A DNA stretch of 64,000 nucleotides from Lachnoclostridium phytofermentans ISDg (GCF_000018685.1 NC_010001.1:4745501-4809500), one strand, 5' to 3'; shown: positions 33,008 through 42,895, counted from the stretch's first letter. Program-made: numbers and translations. The notes: a model not told the origin generated them from the sequence alone.

Positions 33008-36000
33008 TTATTGATAAAACTCAAAACTCGTCTGCTCATACTTTAATGGAGTAAATTCAGTCTCTCTTGCTTCTACTGAGCTATGATAATCTACCACAAC
33101 AGTTTGTTGTCTTTGATCAATTAATTTTTGCCCAAGGATATAGTTAACATCAAATCGGCTCGTAATCGCTGGTGTTGTACCTCTGGCAGGAACAATTAAC
33201 TGCACCTGATTCGCCTTAAGAAGTTCAAAAATTGGCTCCCAGATATAGACATCCTTTGCTGCACCGAATGGATTATCAATAAAGATAACCTTACGTAATC
33301 CACTATTTTCTGTCCTATGAGAATTGATATTCGTAATATAGTTAATAATCGAAATTAAAAACTGTGTATAGATACCCTGTGACTGTCCTGTGCTTCCAAC
33401 CGCTTCTTCATAACGAAGATGTCGGCTTTGTTCTTTGATACGTTCTCTCTTATACAAACTAAGCTTAATTGCATTCATATCAGTGACAATAACAGAAAAT
33501 AACTTCTTTAAAGACAGTGCGTTGCGAATAAACTTAAGTTTATCATTGATATCCTTCATAGAATCCGCTCCCTTTACAATTTCATCAATATAAGAGGACA
33601 TCTTATCCTTATAAAACTCTTCTTTCACATAAGGAATGTGAAGAGAAATCATTGGAATTAATTCTCCTTCCAAAGTAATACGAGAAAGCTTAGGAAGTCG
33701 TTCCAGTTCTGTTTTAATATAAATACAACGCTGTAAACACTGATTTTCAAAGTTGTCTTTGATATTTTGCATATCTTCAATTCCCTTAAAGATACGGTCT
33801 TTTTCTAACGTTAAACAGTCATTGACCTCACTAAGGCTATTAATTAATTTTCTGGTCTCAGACTCTGTGTTCGGACGCTTTACATTCTGGCTTATCTCAT
33901 CCGCTAACATAACGGCACCTAGAAGTTTTAAGGAATCCATCGTCTTACCTTTATTATGAGCAAATTCCTCCTGCTTTTGTTTTACACTTTTTTCATTCTC
34001 AATGAAATGTGACTCAAGCTCCTTCAATTCTGAGAATATCTCATCTGCGCTAAGCCCTGTGTATTTTACTCGATTAGAGTCTATGGTGGTCTCAAATGTG
34101 GACGTATCTGCAACTTTTCGCATACGAACGATGTCTTTTTTCATCTCTTCGAATAATGCTTCTTCTTTTTTACAAGCTTCCAATACGCTCTGATATTTCT
34201 TTGCCTCTGCTTCTAAACGATTAAATTGCTCTTTGGTATCAATTGCTAATCTTTCTAAGTCAAAGCCATCAAAAGACTCAAAAGGACCATCCCCATACTG
34301 TTCTTTTAATGCACTAACCGCTTGATCACACTTACCAAGAAGCCTTTGATAATCCGAACGGAGAGTATCGCAGGTTGCCTTCGCACTTTCAGTTTCCTTT
34401 TCCAGTGATATACAAACTTCTCTTAATGAGGAAATCTCACTTTCGCTTGTTTCAAAAAGACGATTTTCCTGTTGCATCTGTTCTAACAATGAAACGGAGA
34501 GGCTTCTACCTTGAATACTCTTAAGACAACGATTCATAGCATTCACATAAGAATTTACTAAACGATTTTTATCTTCTAAATCTGTATGCTTTGATTCTAA
34601 CGCAGATAAACATCCATGGAGTTTCGTTGTTAGCTCTTCTTCTGTAAGAGATATTCCTTTATGCTCCCCGTCCTTATAATAAATCTGGTATTTACTTTCC
34701 CATAAGAGTTCCTGTTTATTTAAGGCTTCTTTGTTAGAATTTCTAACAGATTCAAGCTCCTTACCTTTTTCAAATAACATTACCTTTTCTTGTGCTACTT
34801 GAGATAAAAGTTCTTTTATCTTTTGTTTTCTTGTTTCTTCCCTAAAAAGCTCAGTTTCACAAGAGGTAAACTCTTTCTTAAGAATAAGTAACTCCTCTAA
34901 ATTTCTTAACTCTCTACCTGTTGACTCTATCTCTTTTTGTATTTCAACAACTAACTGACCGAAAGCTATGATCTGATTTTCTCTCTCTTCACACTCTTCA
35001 CGTCTTTTTCTAAGCTCAATTTCTACTTCCTCAAATTTGTGCTTTCGTGCTTTAGTACTTTCCATCAACTGCTCATATACTTCTTCTTGATTTCCCTGAT
35101 AGAGAGACACCTTTTCCTCATCTTCTGAATATGTCTTTTCCTGATCTTCTAATCGATAGATGCGGTTTTCTCTATCCTTAATTTCATCCTCAAGTTTATT
35201 AACTTCCTTTTTAATACGTTCCTCATCAAAAAGAATACTCTGATCCTTTGACAATAAGCTAATTCCTTTTGGTAGTGATAACTTATCTACCCAATCTAAA
35301 CTTTGTTCCAGAATTACCGGGATTACATATTCCTCAAATTCTTTCCCTTTTAGCATAATTTCTTCTGTACTTACTTCTCCTTTAAGGATGATAGAGTATG
35401 GAAGATATGGTAGGTTTAAACTTAAGTCACTTCGTTTCTTTGCATCTAGGGAATGAAGGTACTCTACCCCTGTCACTGCATCAATGCCATAATGTGATTT
35501 CAGTGTTGAAGCCGCTAGCTGTAACACCCCTTCATTGCCAGAGAAACGTCCTAACTCTAAGTCTTCTTTTTCTTTTTTCAGTTTCAACACAATTTCTTTT
35601 TCTGAAGCAATTGTTTGAATAACTTTTCTAAGTCGTTTGTAAATCTCTTGCTTTAACTCTTTAAGTCCACTTTGCCCATAAGCATGAAGTAGTTGATCTA
35701 ATTTTTTTCGCTCTATAACAATTTTTTCAATCTGTTTTTCTTCTTCCTCTTGCTGATCCTTATAGGTAGTACTTTGAAGTGAGAGCTTTGCTACACTGAT
35801 TTTTGCTTCCTGATAGGACGCTTCTTCTAGTAACTTTTTCTCCTCTGTCACCTTCTTCTTTTCTCTAAGTGAACTTAGTTTTGTTTCACTTTCCTGTTTT
35901 TGCTTTTCGGTTTCCTCTATTAATAAAAGATTGGCCTCTCTTAAAAGGGTCGTAATCTTTTCTCCTAGCTCCTGTCTCTTACTATTTAGCACCTGTAATT

Positions 36001-37432
36001 GATGGGTAACAACCGCATATTCTTTTTCTCCAGATAGTGCCTTGTCATTTACGACCTCAAGCGCCTTTTGTACTTCAATTATCTCAAGGTTAAGGCTATC
36101 CAAGAAATAAACACACTCTGTTCTATAGGCATCTAGGCGCTTCTTCTTTTCAGATACTAGGGAATGAATCTCCGATAGCAGGTCAGAATTATTATTTTGA
36201 ACCGCACGAATAGATTCTAATACCTCATTTCTCTTCTGCTTCTCGCTAAGATATTCAAGGTAATCATTCATTGATTCCTTTTTCATTAACTGAGCTTCAT
36301 TTAACTGCAACTTGTCAAGCAGAATCTGATACTCTTCTTCAGTTTTTTCTAGTCGCTCACGAAGGTTAATCGTCTCTTTCTTTGTTTCAAATACTCGGAT
36401 ACTTTCGAGGCGTTTTTTTAAATCCTCACGCTTTTCTTCACTCTCTCTTACCTGATTTTTTAGATTTTCGTATTTTGCTTTCGACTCCTCTGTCATATCG
36501 GAAGCTTTTAGATATACCTTCCTTAATTCCTCTTCGCACTGTTCTTTCTCCTGATATAAATCGACGAAGCCCTCTAAACGATGGGAGAAATTTTGTAATA
36601 CATCTATTTGTTTATCGTAATTTGCAATTTCATCCTTACAGCGAGATAATTCCAAAAGCTTTTCTCTAATATCGAGTAAGGTTTTGGACATCGTTTCTTC
36701 TTCCTCAGAGCTACCTGCTTTTTGTGTAAAGGACTTTTGAATAATCTCTTCGATTAATAAATCCTCCACTACTTTACGAGTAGTTTTATAATTTGTTTCA
36801 AAATAAGTTCTTACATGGCCTTCGGTTTTATTAATACCACGAATGATCTCCCATTCACTTTCATAAATTCCATAGTAAGCAACGAATGCCTGATAATCCT
36901 TCTTACGGTCAAAAATTTTAACCTCATAATTATTATCACGTTCTAAATCCTTTAGATATTTTCTAAGTCCTGTATAAGTAATCCTCTCTTTGTCCTTTAC
37001 AAGTGGAAGATTTTTAATATCATTTTCATTATATTCCCTATAAAACACACAATAATTAAAGTACTCAATCGAGGCGGTATCCTTTACCTCTTCTGGTACC
37101 TGGTTCGTTGCTTTTCTTGCGCAAAATCCTGTCAGCATATAACGAAAGCTATTTTCGGTATCGTAATCATCTAATCTCCACTCAATTAATGAATGGATGG
37201 TCTGGCTTCCGTCCCCGGTACGAAACAACTTTTCAATCGGCTGTTTTTCATCTAAGGTACAATTTGGAATCATGTTCTGTAGCATAAGTAGCATTAATAC
37301 ACTTTTACCACCGCCATTTGCAAGGTCATAGAGTGTGTTGTGACAGAAGGGCTTCATGATAAAATCATCATACGCCTGCGTACCAAAGTTATATTTTACG
37401 TTGTTTACACGGATACGATTAATGTGTGGCAT
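33008..37432 (-). CDS. MukB/JetC-like SMC ATPase of a condensin operon
   Basis: 1474 residues, about the size of MukB. Walker A (LANGGGKS, Lys43) is near the N-terminus; the first Gly of the motif is replaced by Leu. Coiled-coil arms of about 370 and 530 residues (roughly 250-625 and 740-1270) flank a globular hinge at about 630-740. The C-terminal head has the ABC signature GSTGQSQG and the Walker B strand KVIFIDNPFG near 1387, where the usual catalytic Glu is Asn. With the Glu-rich coil this is an SMC protein that should load on DNA with the two smaller subunits encoded upstream. Its ATG overlaps the upstream stop by 14 bp. Exact Wadjet/MukBEF type is not settled. Confidence 0.85.
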   Translation of the reverse strand: MPHINRIRVNNVKYNFGTQAYDDFIMKPFCHNTLYDLANGGGKSVLMLLMLQNMIPNCTLDEKQPIEKLFRTGDGSQTIHSLIEWRLDDYDTENSFRYMLTGFCARKATNQVPEEVKDTASIEYFNYCVFYREYNENDIKNLPLVKDKERITYTGLRKYLKDLERDNNYEVKIFDRKKDYQAFVAYYGIYESEWEIIRGINKTEGHVRTYFETNYKTTRKVVEDLLIEEIIQKSFTQKAGSSEEEETMSKTLLDIREKLLELSRCKDEIANYDKQIDVLQNFSHRLEGFVDLYQEKEQCEEELRKVYLKASDMTEESKAKYENLKNQVRESEEKREDLKKRLESIRVFETKKETINLRERLEKTEEEYQILLDKLQLNEAQLMKKESMNDYLEYLSEKQKRNEVLESIRAVQNNNSDLLSEIHSLVSEKKKRLDAYRTECVYFLDSLNLEIIEVQKALEVVNDKALSGEKEYAVVTHQLQVLNSKRQELGEKITTLLREANLLLIEETEKQKQESETKLSSLREKKKVTEEKKLLEEASYQEAKISVAKLSLQSTTYKDQQEEEEKQIEKIVIERKKLDQLLHAYGQSGLKELKQEIYKRLRKVIQTIASEKEIVLKLKKEKEDLELGRFSGNEGVLQLAASTLKSHYGIDAVTGVEYLHSLDAKKRSDLSLNLPYLPYSIILKGEVSTEEIMLKGKEFEEYVIPVILEQSLDWVDKLSLPKGISLLSKDQSILFDEERIKKEVNKLEDEIKDRENRIYRLEDQEKTYSEDEEKVSLYQGNQEEVYEQLMESTKARKHKFEEVEIELRKRREECEERENQIIAFGQLVVEIQKEIESTGRELRNLEELLILKKEFTSCETELFREETRKQKIKELLSQVAQEKVMLFEKGKELESVRNSNKEALNKQELLWESKYQIYYKDGEHKGISLTEEELTTKLHGCLSALESKHTDLEDKNRLVNSYVNAMNRCLKSIQGRSLSVSLLEQMQQENRLFETSESEISSLREVCISLEKETESAKATCDTLRSDYQRLLGKCDQAVSALKEQYGDGPFESFDGFDLERLAIDTKEQFNRLEAEAKKYQSVLEACKKEEALFEEMKKDIVRMRKVADTSTFETTIDSNRVKYTGLSADEIFSELKELESHFIENEKSVKQKQEEFAHNKGKTMDSLKLLGAVMLADEISQNVKRPNTESETRKLINSLSEVNDCLTLEKDRIFKGIEDMQNIKDNFENQCLQRCIYIKTELERLPKLSRITLEGELIPMISLHIPYVKEEFYKDKMSSYIDEIVKGADSMKDINDKLKFIRNALSLKKLFSVIVTDMNAIKLSLYKRERIKEQSRHLRYEEAVGSTGQSQGIYTQFLISIINYITNINSHRTENSGLRKVIFIDNPFGAAKDVYIWEPIFELLKANQVQLIVPARGTTPAITSRFDVNYILGQKLIDQRQQTVVVDYHSSVEARETEFTPLKYEQTSFEFYQ

Positions 37433-38159
37433 CCTCCTGCCCCTCCTTTTCCTCTAGTTGTTGCTGCATCTCATACAGTCTGCCTCTTTCTTCTTCAAAG
37501 TAGTTTTTTACCATTGCATGAAAACGGTTAGTTGGATAATACTTCTCCTGCGCTTCCACAAAAACGTTCTGAAGAATAAGAAAGTTAAATACAAGCTTTA
37601 CATAACCTGACTTAGAACCCCTACCAGCACGAATTCCATTCGTATCTTCACTGCTAACCACCGGTAGTTCATCCCATGTTAATGCAAGTGTTTCAAAACT
37701 GCTCTCTTCTAGTTCATTTCGTACTAATATATTAATGTTACGAATCATATTTGTAAGGTTTCGGCTAATTGCTTCAAGAATTTCCTCAATTCTTACATAC
37801 TCTGTATAGGTATAGGTTGCAGAATCGCTATAGAAACTAACCATAATGTTGTATATGATAAAGTAACAAAGATATAGCTCCTTATTGAGACGTAGTCCCA
37901 TCGCACGCTTTAATTCTTCGTTTGTGTATCCAAATACACGATTGTGGTCTCCAGCAGTTAAAAAAAGGCTATAATTATAATCGTAGATTTTTAAATTCAT
38001 CCCTTTCGCCATCTGTTCCACAAGATCATTAACTTCAGCATTGTTACTGTAAGCCTCATAATAATCTGCATTTTTTCCAGTCTCCAAGCTAATTTCTTCT
38101 CCGATAATTAATGCCTGAAAAACTTCCATGGCCTTTGCAAGATTTTTATTATTTAACAT
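37419..38159 (-). CDS. MukE/JetB-like condensin subunit (putative)
   Basis: 246 residues with no recognised catalytic motif. Its size, position immediately before the SMC gene, and mainly helical pattern fit the winged-helix MukE/JetB subunits of MukBEF-type condensins. Sequence similarity to characterised members is too weak for me to see, so the assignment rests on context. AGGAG lies about nine bases before the ATG. The gene ends inside the SMC gene start, so translation is coupled. A highly acidic C-terminus (residues 225-246) is the only compositional oddity. Confidence 0.6.
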   Translation of the reverse strand: MLNNKNLAKAMEVFQALIIGEEISLETGKNADYYEAYSNNAEVNDLVEQMAKGMNLKIYDYNYSLFLTAGDHNRVFGYTNEELKRAMGLRLNKELYLCYFIIYNIMVSFYSDSATYTYTEYVRIEEILEAISRNLTNMIRNINILVRNELEESSFETLALTWDELPVVSSEDTNGIRAGRGSKSGYVKLVFNFLILQNVFVEAQEKYYPTNRFHAMVKNYFEEERGRLYEMQQQLEEKEGQEDATH

Positions 38160-38200
38160 TGTATAAATCTCCTATCTTATCTCATTCTGACTGCACAGAC

Positions 38201-38320
38201 ATGCATGAAACCAGTGTGAAGTTTTAGAATTTCTTAGGCAGCGTCTTTAGGCGCCTTAGAAATTCTCTTCGCACTTGTAACCACGCCTTCTCAGTAGGCA
38301 GTTTGAAAAATCTTAATTTT
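38201..38320. repeat. Palindromic intergenic element, copy B
   Basis: Starts ATGCATGAAACCAGTGTGAA and includes AGAATTTCTTAGGCAGCG and GCGCCTTAGAAATTCT, which pair as a hairpin. It matches a reverse-oriented copy at 45.9-46.1 kb over about 115 bp, with a few changes and short gaps. It lies between the kleisin-like and MukE-like genes of one operon. Confidence 0.8.
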
Positions 38321-38330
38321 TCACGCTATC

Positions 38331-39878
38331 CTAATGACGTACAAATAAAATGTTGGTCGTAACAAACTCACGATTCCCCGAAATATCAGTGATTAAGTGG
38401 GTAACCTTCTCTACTTCTCCCTCCTGATCCGATAGAAGTTTTAGAGAAAAGCGCAATTTTCGGTACCTCTCATGCCTTGCTTCCTCAAGAAAGCTCGCTA
38501 AGAACCCATCAAAGAAGGTATCCTGACGCTTTCTTATCTCTGAGAGATCATACTCCTTTTTTTGACTTAGATGAACTAAGAAGGAGTAATAATCGCTATT
38601 CTTAAAGATATCATCAAAAAATTTTAGCTCAAGCTCATGATTGAATTGTGCTAGTGAGAAATTTTCCCTTACAAGCAGCATATCAAGTAGCGTCTTTATC
38701 ATCGCCTCATAATTTTGTGATATTCTTTCTTCCTCAACTTCATCATCGAATTGATAAATCACTTCGTCCACTTCTAAAACGGTTTCACCGACTTCTTCTT
38801 TTTGACCTGTATAGCTTAGGAGTTCATCAATATTTCCAAGGTAAAATGTCTTTGTAATCTTTGGAGAAAATAAAGGTGAAACGATAGATTTTAATAAGGA
38901 TACATCATTTTTATTCTTCACCTTTTCTACATAATCCATAAAGTCAAAAGCATTTCTAAAACGACTATATTTATGCTTTCTTATCATTTCATCAGAGCGC
39001 AACTGAAGCTCAGTACAATCCGATAAGAGCCTGCTGTGATTGGTCATCGCCTTTTTTAGTTCTGTCTCAAGCTCATAGATTTCTTTTAAAGAAGCTTGGT
39101 AGCTAACCCCAGCTGCACTTGCTTTTTTAAGCGCTTGATCCGTTAACTCCTTGTTTCGAATAAAAGCCTTTTGCTCTCTGTCAAACCACTGCATTCCCGT
39201 TCTTTGAAAATCTTCTAACGCTTTTGCACCCTCAAACACATTGATACCTAATAAACTTAAGACTTCCTGCTTTCTAAGTCTAAGACGATTGACTTCACTG
39301 TTAATTCGTCTAACAACCTCCGTACCACCCTTAAAATTCTTGGTCTCAATCATCTTTTCCAGTAAGAGCTGTTGGATATTAATCTTACTTTCTTCCTTCA
39401 CCTCTTTGGTTTCTAAATAAAACTCGATTGCATCTGCGGTAACAGAGTACACTACACTTCCAGCTAGTAATTTACTCTCTATTAGTTTTACTCTGGTTGT
39501 TTTTTGTTTTTTTTCTACCGGATCAAAATAATCCATAACAAATGGTTTTCCATCGTTTTTTATCTTATCAAAAAGGTAATCAATTAATTCCTTTTCTTCC
39601 TCTCCATAGAAGGATAAGGAAAAATCATTTCTTAATAATTCCGATAAAAACTCTGCTACTTCCTGATAGGTAACACTCCTTTCATTAAAGTGGTTCTCTT
39701 CGATAAAATAACGAAGAAGAGCCATTGTGACATATCCCATGTCAACAATGGCGTATTTTCCATCCTTAAATTGAGTCATAGATACCTGTTGCAATAAAAA
39801 AAATGGTATGTATTTTTTTAAATATTGCATACGAGTACTATGATTATTTACAATATCACTCCGTAGTGTATGGTTCAT
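38331..39878 (-). CDS. MukF/JetA-like kleisin (putative)
   Basis: 515 residues, mostly helical. The N-terminal 200 residues (winged-helix-like, with SVTADAIEFYLETKE) and the middle helical region (RRINSEVNRLRLRKQEVLSL) fit JetA and MukF-type kleisins in length and position. It has no catalytic motif. GGAGGT sits four bases before the ATG. It would bridge the heads of the SMC protein together with the MukE-like subunit. A 170-bp gap containing copy B of the palindromic element separates it from the MukE-like gene. Family assignment is from context, with modest confidence. Confidence 0.6.
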   Translation of the reverse strand: MNHTLRSDIVNNHSTRMQYLKKYIPFFLLQQVSMTQFKDGKYAIVDMGYVTMALLRYFIEENHFNERSVTYQEVAEFLSELLRNDFSLSFYGEEEKELIDYLFDKIKNDGKPFVMDYFDPVEKKQKTTRVKLIESKLLAGSVVYSVTADAIEFYLETKEVKEESKINIQQLLLEKMIETKNFKGGTEVVRRINSEVNRLRLRKQEVLSLLGINVFEGAKALEDFQRTGMQWFDREQKAFIRNKELTDQALKKASAAGVSYQASLKEIYELETELKKAMTNHSRLLSDCTELQLRSDEMIRKHKYSRFRNAFDFMDYVEKVKNKNDVSLLKSIVSPLFSPKITKTFYLGNIDELLSYTGQKEEVGETVLEVDEVIYQFDDEVEEERISQNYEAMIKTLLDMLLVRENFSLAQFNHELELKFFDDIFKNSDYYSFLVHLSQKKEYDLSEIRKRQDTFFDGFLASFLEEARHERYRKLRFSLKLLSDQEGEVEKVTHLITDISGNREFVTTNILFVRH

Positions 39879-39903
39879 GGTACCTCCAAATTAACGCAAA
39901 CAA

Positions 39904-39934
39904 CCCCAGCGATTACTCAGAAAAACCACTGGGG
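39904..39934 (-). promoter_or_regulatory. Small hairpin between the first two condensin genes
   Basis: CCCCAG/CTGGGG stem followed on the minus strand by a short T-rich run (GGGGTTGTTT). It could weaken readthrough from the first gene into the kleisin-like gene. Confidence 0.35.
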
Positions 39935-39943
39935 CAGTACATA

Positions 39944-42259
39944 TTAAAGTTCTCGATAGAAGAACATCGTGTCCTCTAGTTCCTTTGTCAACTCGATTTT
40001 TTCCTTAGTTAATGCATGGAAACGAAGTTCTAATTCTCTGATCTTCTTAACAGTATTACGTTGGCTCCTACCAAACGCCTCCACAAACAACGGTTGCGTA
40101 GATAGTTTCTCACGTATCTCTTTAGAGAATGGACAATACGTCGCAAGAAGTTCTCTTGCCACCTTATTCAGCCGAATGGCACCAGTCGCCTCTCCTTTAA
40201 TCCATGCCTCATAATCTATAACAAATATTTCTCTTGTATTATTTCTTCCCTTTTGAATCTGTAGTTTTAACTTTTCTTTCCGCTCCTCTGATAAATCATG
40301 ATTTCTACGGTAGAACTGAATATAATCTACATACTCTGAGGTAAGGGACTTATGTTTTAAATCATTCCAAGCAGTTCCCTGAATACATCTGCATAATTCC
40401 CAACGGAATCGTCCAAACAATCGTATCATAATATCATCTAAATTGGAATCTATAAACTGTGGAAATAAAAAACGTCCCGGATTATTTCTTCTCTTACTAC
40501 TAATCTCCTGCCACATAGAACCATTCGAACCGACAATTGGAAGAATGATAATCTCTGGAAATACTTGTTTCATAATATATTCTTTCTCTATTCCGGCTTC
40601 CGCATTGACATAGAGGGACTCACGGTGGAAAGCAGAGTAATCAATTGCAAGTACCTTCTCAAAGGAATCATTAATTTTTTGCTTGGTAAGAATAGCTTTC
40701 TCTATAACATTGTAGAATTGCTCTTTATAAAGGATAGGAAGAAAAATTGAGATTTGTCCATTTAATAACTTATTGTTATAGGCGAACATATTCGTAATCT
40801 CATAATGAAGTTTTTCCTCCATATCAACGAGAAGCTCTTTCTCTTTACTCTCTGTGATTTCTCCTCTTTTACGCAATGCTCTGAGATGATCCATATATTC
40901 TAAGTCAAATTCACTTTTGGATGGTTCTCTTTTTCCTTGAATAATTAAGCTTAACCATTCATACAACGTATAAATACGACAAGGCCCATCTGTTGTTCCA
41001 GCATCTAATTTGCATAAGGAATGAAGTTGTTGTTCGGTTAATAATCGCTCATCTACGAATCCATATCTTAAAAATAAATCAATTGCCTTAGGAATAGCTT
41101 TTTGCTTTTTATAGGATATTAGGAAAGCACGTTCATATATTTCATAATATAGCTTTGTAATTTCCCTTCTTTTTAACCTCATATCATCGTCTGGAGATAA
41201 GCGATCTTCTGCATTTATAAAATATTCAACTGCCTTAGAGAAGGCTACTTCTTTTTCTTTTTCTAGCTCAACGAAATTAAATATCTGTCGCATCGAACCA
41301 TGTAAAGAATCTACCATAGCTTTAATATCTGCAGTATCATTATTTGAAGTTTCCTCTGGTTCACTTTCTACCACAAGACTTAAATACAATTCTTCAAACT
41401 CTTTGCGTTCCAGCGTTACACTATGATTTGTATATATCGATAATACTTTGTCTACAGAATTAATGCGGTCTACCATATTGTCAATTCGACGCATTAATTC
41501 TTGATTAACAAAACCATCCTTCTTAAAATCCTGATATAGTGCTACTGTTCTTTTATAGAGACACATTTCACTGTTGTTCATAAGAAGCTGAAAGGTATTC
41601 TCAAGATGAGTAGTAACCTCTTGACAATTTAATGTAAGATTCGCAAGAATAGCGCACGCATCCTCGATATGTGCCATTGTCATGCTCTCACTATGCCCAT
41701 AAAATGTCTTTACCGCAGCTAGTGGTAAATTGGAACATTCACAAAAGAAATCCGCTTCTCTATGATTAAATTCAACCTCTGAATTATAAACTTCTAATTC
41801 ATCAATTTTAGGTATAGCATAAACAGGCATCTTATTGCTATGACCTGCATTAACATAATAGGAATATTCATCCTTTAAATACTCAAATAGAGACTCGTCG
41901 CAACGATTAACTTCCTCTAATACCCTACTTAATTCCCTAATATGATAGCAAAGGGAATAAATGATAACACCTTGGTAATCTTTATTGAAGGCAAAAATTT
42001 CATGAAGGGAATCCACTCCACTTACCGGGAAAGGATAAATAACTGCGTCCTCTGATGCTACATAATTACTTAAATATCTACCCATAAATAAATCATGAAT
42101 GCCAAACATACATCCCTGCGTTAGGACGATACGGCTCCCATGATTAATCGCAGTTATACGACCTTTTAGCACCATGCATATGTAAGTTACTTCTTCTTGT
42201 TCTTGAAAAATAACGGTGTTTTTTAATAATTGATTGACCGTATTTGGTTTTAATAACAA
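39944..42259 (-). CDS. Cyclic-nucleotide-fold protein heading the condensin operon
   Basis: 771 residues, unknown function. Residues 1-110 look like the double-stranded beta-helix of cyclic-nucleotide-binding proteins (GCMFGIHDLFMG then YVASED). The Glu and Arg that bind the cyclic-nucleotide phosphate are not obvious, so binding of cAMP is doubtful. The remaining 660 residues are helical with no nuclease or Topo VI-like motif visible, hence it is not a JetD by eye. The start codon is TTG, set by AGGAGG eight bases upstream; no ATG is near. It occupies the place where a sensor or nuclease would be expected. Cotranscription with the three condensin genes is inferred. Confidence 0.65.
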   Translation of the reverse strand: MLLKPNTVNQLLKNTVIFQEQEEVTYICMVLKGRITAINHGSRIVLTQGCMFGIHDLFMGRYLSNYVASEDAVIYPFPVSGVDSLHEIFAFNKDYQGVIIYSLCYHIRELSRVLEEVNRCDESLFEYLKDEYSYYVNAGHSNKMPVYAIPKIDELEVYNSEVEFNHREADFFCECSNLPLAAVKTFYGHSESMTMAHIEDACAILANLTLNCQEVTTHLENTFQLLMNNSEMCLYKRTVALYQDFKKDGFVNQELMRRIDNMVDRINSVDKVLSIYTNHSVTLERKEFEELYLSLVVESEPEETSNNDTADIKAMVDSLHGSMRQIFNFVELEKEKEVAFSKAVEYFINAEDRLSPDDDMRLKRREITKLYYEIYERAFLISYKKQKAIPKAIDLFLRYGFVDERLLTEQQLHSLCKLDAGTTDGPCRIYTLYEWLSLIIQGKREPSKSEFDLEYMDHLRALRKRGEITESKEKELLVDMEEKLHYEITNMFAYNNKLLNGQISIFLPILYKEQFYNVIEKAILTKQKINDSFEKVLAIDYSAFHRESLYVNAEAGIEKEYIMKQVFPEIIILPIVGSNGSMWQEISSKRRNNPGRFLFPQFIDSNLDDIMIRLFGRFRWELCRCIQGTAWNDLKHKSLTSEYVDYIQFYRRNHDLSEERKEKLKLQIQKGRNNTREIFVIDYEAWIKGEATGAIRLNKVARELLATYCPFSKEIREKLSTQPLFVEAFGRSQRNTVKKIRELELRFHALTKEKIELTKELEDTMFFYREL

Positions 42260-42423
42260 ATGCTGCGCCTCCTTGCTTTAGTGTAATTATAATTCTACTC
42301 ATCCTTGATTTATAATTTATCACTCTAACCCCAAAATCAAGATGTTTCTTCATCTTATTATAATCGAATTTAGTATAATGGGGAAGTATATTTTCTCTTT
42401 TTATCGAAAATTGAAAATATAAA

Positions 42424-42468
42424 CAAAAAAACCGATATAAAAAGTAAGCTATACTTTTTCTATATCGG
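42424..42468 (-). terminator. Terminator of the SRP RNA gene
   Basis: Stem CCGATATA/TATATCGG extended by AAAAGTA/TACTTTTT, then seven T on the minus strand. It ends the transcript about 50 bases after the mature RNA. Confidence 0.85.
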
Positions 42469-42516
42469 CATATTTCTTATTATAATATATGGATAATTAG
42501 TCATGTATTTTTTAAT

Positions 42517-42778
42517 CCGTGCGCCTTGCTTCGAATAATTACCACAAACGTTACCTCTACAGTTAACTCGGTTCAGGCTCCCTCACGGCACACGAAAGGT
42601 TTTGCTTAGTGCTGCTGCATTCCTGCCCTGACACGATTCACAAATTTTCATTGCGTAAGACCCAAACGTCAACATCACTTATAGAGGGCAGCTATGCAAT
42701 AAGTTATCCTAGGCAAGACATCACCCCTGCTGTAGCGGATTGCAGGTACAGGGCACCGCTATCTCCCCGGCTGCACGG
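42517..42778 (-). ncRNA. ffs: Signal recognition particle RNA, large bacterial type
   Basis: The 262-base RNA pairs its ends (CCGTGC at the 5' end with GCACGG at the 3' end). The domain IV hairpin has TCAGG-GCA-GGAA-TGC-AGCAGC, i.e. the GGAA tetraloop and the conserved symmetric and asymmetric loops; the closing stem shows a compensatory change from the usual TCC/GGA. The Alu-like 5' domain (GGGGAGATAGCGGTGCCCTG then CTGCAATCCGCTAC) is the Bacillus/Clostridium large form. It scaffolds Ffh in the cotranslational targeting particle. Precursor ends are probably trimmed, as in Bacillus. Confidence 0.95.
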
Positions 42779-42895
42779 AAACTTTATAACAATAAAAAGA
42801 CCTATGGTCTCATTGCTACCTTATAAGCAGTATCCTTAGTTGGATACCATATATTCACCAGACACAAAACATAAGCTTTGTGCGAGGTAAGGTTT

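Noticed and set aside
39944..42259. JetD-type Topo VI-like nuclease as the fourth condensin gene
   Set aside because: I looked for Toprim-like acidic motifs in the 771-residue protein and saw none; the N-terminus looks like a cNMP fold instead. A structural search could overturn this.
33008..42259. Recent horizontal transfer of the condensin operon
   Set aside because: No integrase, tRNA, att repeat or clear base-composition shift was seen at its ends; the SRP RNA on one side and housekeeping genes beyond suggest a settled location.
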